Positions 61,963 through 64,000 of a stretch of DNA of 64,000 nucleotides are shown in pieces; the stretch's first letter is position 1, and each line of letters opens with the position of its first letter. This stretch comes from Roseibium sp. (GTDB taxonomy: Bacteria > Pseudomonadota > Alphaproteobacteria > Rhizobiales > Stappiaceae), in assembly GCA_017643215.1 (NCBI GenBank), contig JAEPNV010000016.1, forward strand, positions 53,650 to 117,649. The letters run 5' to 3'. The notes under the pieces were generated by a model. The model saw only the letters and a list, made by a program, of their open reading frames with translations. It made no database searches and was not told the origin of the DNA. A program made the translations under genes and the position numbers.

Positions 61963-61989
61963 CCTGAGGGAAACCTGAAATTTTCCTGA
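61963..61989 (-). promoter_or_regulatory. Three CCTGA direct repeats with 11-bp period, likely winged-helix operator
   Basis: CCTGA occurs at 61963-61967, 61974-61978 and 61985-61989, exactly 11 bases apart. OmpR/PhoB-type winged-helix proteins bind direct repeats of this spacing. The site lies 96-122 bases upstream of the peroxiredoxin start and just past the gene for a winged-helix regulator. A TATCGC -10-like hexamer follows about 20 bases on. Confidence 0.55.
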
Positions 61990-62004
61990 AAAGACCGCCG
62001 GTGG

Positions 62005-63264
62005 TCAGTTGAGCCCGATCGCCCGCTTGGTCTTGCGGGCGCGGGCATGGTGCTGAAGCGGCGCAAGTGTCGGTTCGGCGAGAAACCAGTCCCGGTGCCG
62101 CCAGCCAAGGTCGACGACCTCTTCAAACACGTCGGAGGCCGCATCCAGATCGCCGACCTCCGTCAACGCCAGAACGTCATAGAAGAGGCACGGCGACGGG
62201 CATCCGCGCTGAACGTCGACCGCGCGGATGGCCCGCTCGGCATCGCCCAAAAGACTGTAGGTTGGCCCAAGCGTGTTCAAGGCGCGTGGTTCCGACGGAT
62301 CGGCGGCCAACCGGGCCTCGATCCGGGTCAGACACGCCCGCGCATTCCTCTGGCTGCGCGCGGGGTCGACAATCCGCGCCGCGCGGGCGGCAAAAAACAG
62401 CGCCCGGTAGTCGTCCGGACTGAGCTGCGCGGCGCGTTCCGCCAGGCTGGCCGCGCACCGGTAATCCTGAAGGGCGAGCAGAATGCGCGCGCCGAGAAAA
62501 TGCAGGTCGCTGTCATTGGGATCACGGGCAAAGCCGTGCGACAGCGAGGCCCTTGCCCGGTCGGCCCGGCCAAGGGCGCCTTGGACAAACGCCATCGCAC
62601 CATGGCTCGTGCCGGCGTTCGGCTGCAGGCGGAGCGCGGTTTCCGCGTGGGCCAGAGCCCGGTCGAGCCCGCCGTCATCATCGCGCTGATACAGCCACCG
62701 GTAGCACAGGGCGATGGCATGTTCGCCGTGGGCCAGGCCGAAGCCGGGCGCGATTTCCACCGCCATGCGCGTCAGCCGCTCCGGTTCCAAAACCGCGAAT
62801 TGGCCGCCGCGGGCAAGGGCGGCCCGGGCGTCGAGACACAGGCCGTAGGCGTCCAGATCGAACTCGTCTTTGGCCGGCTCGATCGCCAGAATGTCCGTCG
62901 ACTGATACCGGACTGGCGTGACGGCGAGGCGGTAGCCGAGTTTCGGGATGGTTTCAAAGACCGGCGGGCTTCCGCGATCGTTGGCAAGCGCCCTGCGCAA
63001 TTCGGCCATCGCCTGGGTCAGGCTGTCGTCGCCGACCACGATGTTCGGCCACACCTTGGACAACAGCGTGTCCCGCGCCACCGGCTCGCCGCCGGCCTCG
63101 GCGAGAAGGCACAACACCTTGTTGGCGCGCGGGCTGAGCCGCTTGACCGTCTGGCCATCGGTCACGGTCCGGCTGGCGCAGTCGACATGCCACTTGCCGA
63201 TGGTGATGCCCCGGTCCGCCGCCGTTTCCGGCCGGGATCTTGGAGAAACTGCCGATGATGTCAT
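62005..63264 (-). CDS. Winged-helix transcriptional regulator with TPR-like effector region
   Basis: A 419-residue protein. Residues about 18-115 form an OmpR/CadC-type winged helix (KRLSPRANKVLCLLAEAGGEPVARDTLL, then VGDDSLTQAMAELRRAL and ETIPKLGYRL). The rest is helical and repeat-like, with TPR-style segments (ALAHAETALRLQPNAG and LAERAAQLSPDDY). There is no receiver domain and no membrane helix. It lies directly upstream of the peroxiredoxin/rhodanese pair and is a good candidate to control it. Confidence 0.9.
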   Translation of the reverse strand: MTSSAVSPRSRPETAADRGITIGKWHVDCASRTVTDGQTVKRLSPRANKVLCLLAEAGGEPVARDTLLSKVWPNIVVGDDSLTQAMAELRRALANDRGSPPVFETIPKLGYRLAVTPVRYQSTDILAIEPAKDEFDLDAYGLCLDARAALARGGQFAVLEPERLTRMAVEIAPGFGLAHGEHAIALCYRWLYQRDDDGGLDRALAHAETALRLQPNAGTSHGAMAFVQGALGRADRARASLSHGFARDPNDSDLHFLGARILLALQDYRCAASLAERAAQLSPDDYRALFFAARAARIVDPARSQRNARACLTRIEARLAADPSEPRALNTLGPTYSLLGDAERAIRAVDVQRGCPSPCLFYDVLALTEVGDLDAASDVFEEVVDLGWRHRDWFLAEPTLAPLQHHARARKTKRAIGLN

Positions 63265-63524
63265 GATCCCGTTCCGTCACGACCTCGAGAAGATTCCTGA
63301 GGTGCAGGGCATAATCCTTTTGTCGAAACGGGAAAAATCACAAAATCCGGAGCAGCAGTTTTTTAAGCGAAATGACCCGGAAACCCGCGCCTTCGCCCAG
63401 TGGGAGAATGGCCGCGGACGGTAAAGGCCGGGGCAGGCCCCATCACGCCGCTGATGACGATCGCGGGTGGGCAGGCCACTTTACTCGCGGCCGCTCTCAG
63501 GTCACACGCCCGCCCCCACGGGAC

Positions 63525-63686
63525 GTCATCCCGGGCAAGCCAAAGGCGCGACCCGGGATCGGAGAGCCACCGGGGCCGCGGCGGTTCCCCGGTCCTGCGC
63601 CGGCTCCCTGCCGCCCCGGTCCCGGCTCTCCGGCTGCGCCTTCCGTACGGGAGGACGGGGGATCATTGCGACCCTCGTCATGCCAT
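63525..63686 (+). repeat. Direct repeat copy A of a 162-bp intergenic repeat
   Basis: Begins GTCATCCCGGGCAAGCCAAA and ends GTCATGCCAT. Copy B (63839-64000) is the same length without gaps and about 90% identical by eye. The first 36 bases form a hairpin (ATCCCGGG ... CCCGGGAT). A third, partial copy lies at 25054-25088. Confidence 0.85.
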
Positions 63687-63702
63687 GGCTCGACCATGGC
63701 AT
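63680..63702. repeat. Inverted repeat ATGCCATGG-N5-CCATGGCAT
   Basis: Perfect 9-bp arms with a 5-base loop at the 3' edge of repeat copy A. A similar hairpin, TCCCATGG-N5-CCATGGGA, follows at 63761-63781. Both belong to the same dispersed palindromic repeat region. Confidence 0.7.
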
Positions 63703-63838
63703 CCATTCCCTTCTCTTTCCAATCGACCCGCCTTAACCCGGGGCACCATCGCGGTCTGGATCCCATGGTCAAGCCATGGGATGACGATCGAGGGTGGATT
63801 GAGATCTTCCCTTTGCCCGGCGCCCTTGCCCACCGGAT

Positions 63839-64000
63839 GTCATCCCGGGCAAGCCAAAGGCGCGACCCGGGATCGGCGAGCCACTGGGGCCGTGGCGGTT
63901 CCCCGGTCCCACGTCCGGCTCCCTGCCGCCCCGATCCTGGATCTCCGGCTGCGCCGGCGTCCGGGAGGACGGCGGATCATTGCGATCCTCGTCATGCCAT
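63839..64000 (+). repeat. Direct repeat copy B, possibly cut by the window end
   Basis: Same order of elements as copy A, offset 314 bases. Differences are scattered substitutions, so the copies are old or have been separately acquired. Whether the unit extends further is not visible. Confidence 0.85.

Larger units (their letters stand above)
63265..64000. other. Gene-free, repeat-rich right end of the window
   Basis: About 735 bases with no supported gene. From 63525 on it is a mosaic of direct and inverted repeats listed separately. The first 250 bases should hold the regulator promoter; I cannot place it. The window ends inside the second repeat copy. Confidence 0.55.

Noticed and set aside
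62047..63258. 403-codon + strand frame
   Set aside because: Antisense to the winged-helix/TPR regulator.
63525..64000. CRISPR-like array at the right end
   Set aside because: Only two long units of 162 bp are present, without regular spacers, and no cas gene is seen. These are ordinary intergenic repeats.

Overview
The window is a 64 kb GC-rich piece of a bacterial chromosome. It most resembles an alphaproteobacterium of the order Hyphomicrobiales (Rhizobiales). Supporting signs are a BA14K-family protein, the DUF3141/FabI pair, a GAAC-N7-GAAC LexA box of the alphaproteobacterial type, and intergenic GTCATCCCGG...CCGGGATC palindromes. No rRNA, tRNA, CRISPR array, IS element or prophage was seen. 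Genes are dense and often overlap by 4 bp.

Region 1 (1-11.8 kb, all +) is a carbohydrate uptake and oxidation locus. It holds a CUT1 sugar ABC transporter (binding protein cut by the window edge, two permeases, ATPase), two GMC flavoprotein dehydrogenases flanking an SDR dehydrogenase, a Dabb-domain protein, a DUF993 protein (aldolase-like), a LacI regulator, a glycerate 2-kinase and a HAD phosphatase. The content suggests import of a sugar or polyol, stepwise oxidation, C-C cleavage and entry through glycerate.

Region 2 (11.8-22.2 kb, mostly -) holds a GAF-PAS-GGDEF-EAL signalling protein and an aromatic catabolic block. The core is a tight five-gene operon: homogentisate dioxygenase, beta-lactamase-fold hydrolase, fumarylacetoacetate hydrolase family protein, cytochrome P450, and a second beta-lactamase-fold protein with an altered metal motif. 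A flavin monooxygenase and a DUF2783 protein follow, separated from the operon by an oppositely oriented Phd/PIN toxin-antitoxin pair.

Region 3 (22.2-34.3 kb) is mixed. It contains a probable SOS-controlled small protein, a small membrane protein, a HerA/FtsK-type ATPase, a ChrR-like double cupin, a secreted rhodanese, an HD-GYP protein, malonyl-CoA decarboxylase, a hemolysin III family protein, an L,D-transpeptidase, a membrane-dipeptidase family enzyme and a GntR regulator.

Region 4 (34.3-48.1 kb) holds an Opp-type peptide ABC transporter with a fused double ATPase, a BA14K protein, an ABC-F ATPase (Uup), an RsuA-type pseudouridine synthase, an RsmC-type methyltransferase, a DUF2157/GDYXXLXY pair and a Rossmann/SAF oxidoreductase.

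Region 5 (48.1-64 kb) holds a DUF3141 protein with a PHA-synthase-like catalytic triad, FabI, two SAM methyltransferases preceded by a coupled 44-residue ORF, a LysR regulator, a secreted alpha/beta hydrolase, an orphan ParA/VirC1-like ATPase with a strong terminator, peptide chain release factor 3, a GNAT, a nitroreductase, a tandem rhodanese, a 1-Cys peroxiredoxin and a winged-helix/TPR regulator. Three direct repeats with an 11-bp period lie between the regulator and the peroxiredoxin. The last 0.7 kb is gene-free and repetitive.

Functions come from motif reading only. No database search was run.
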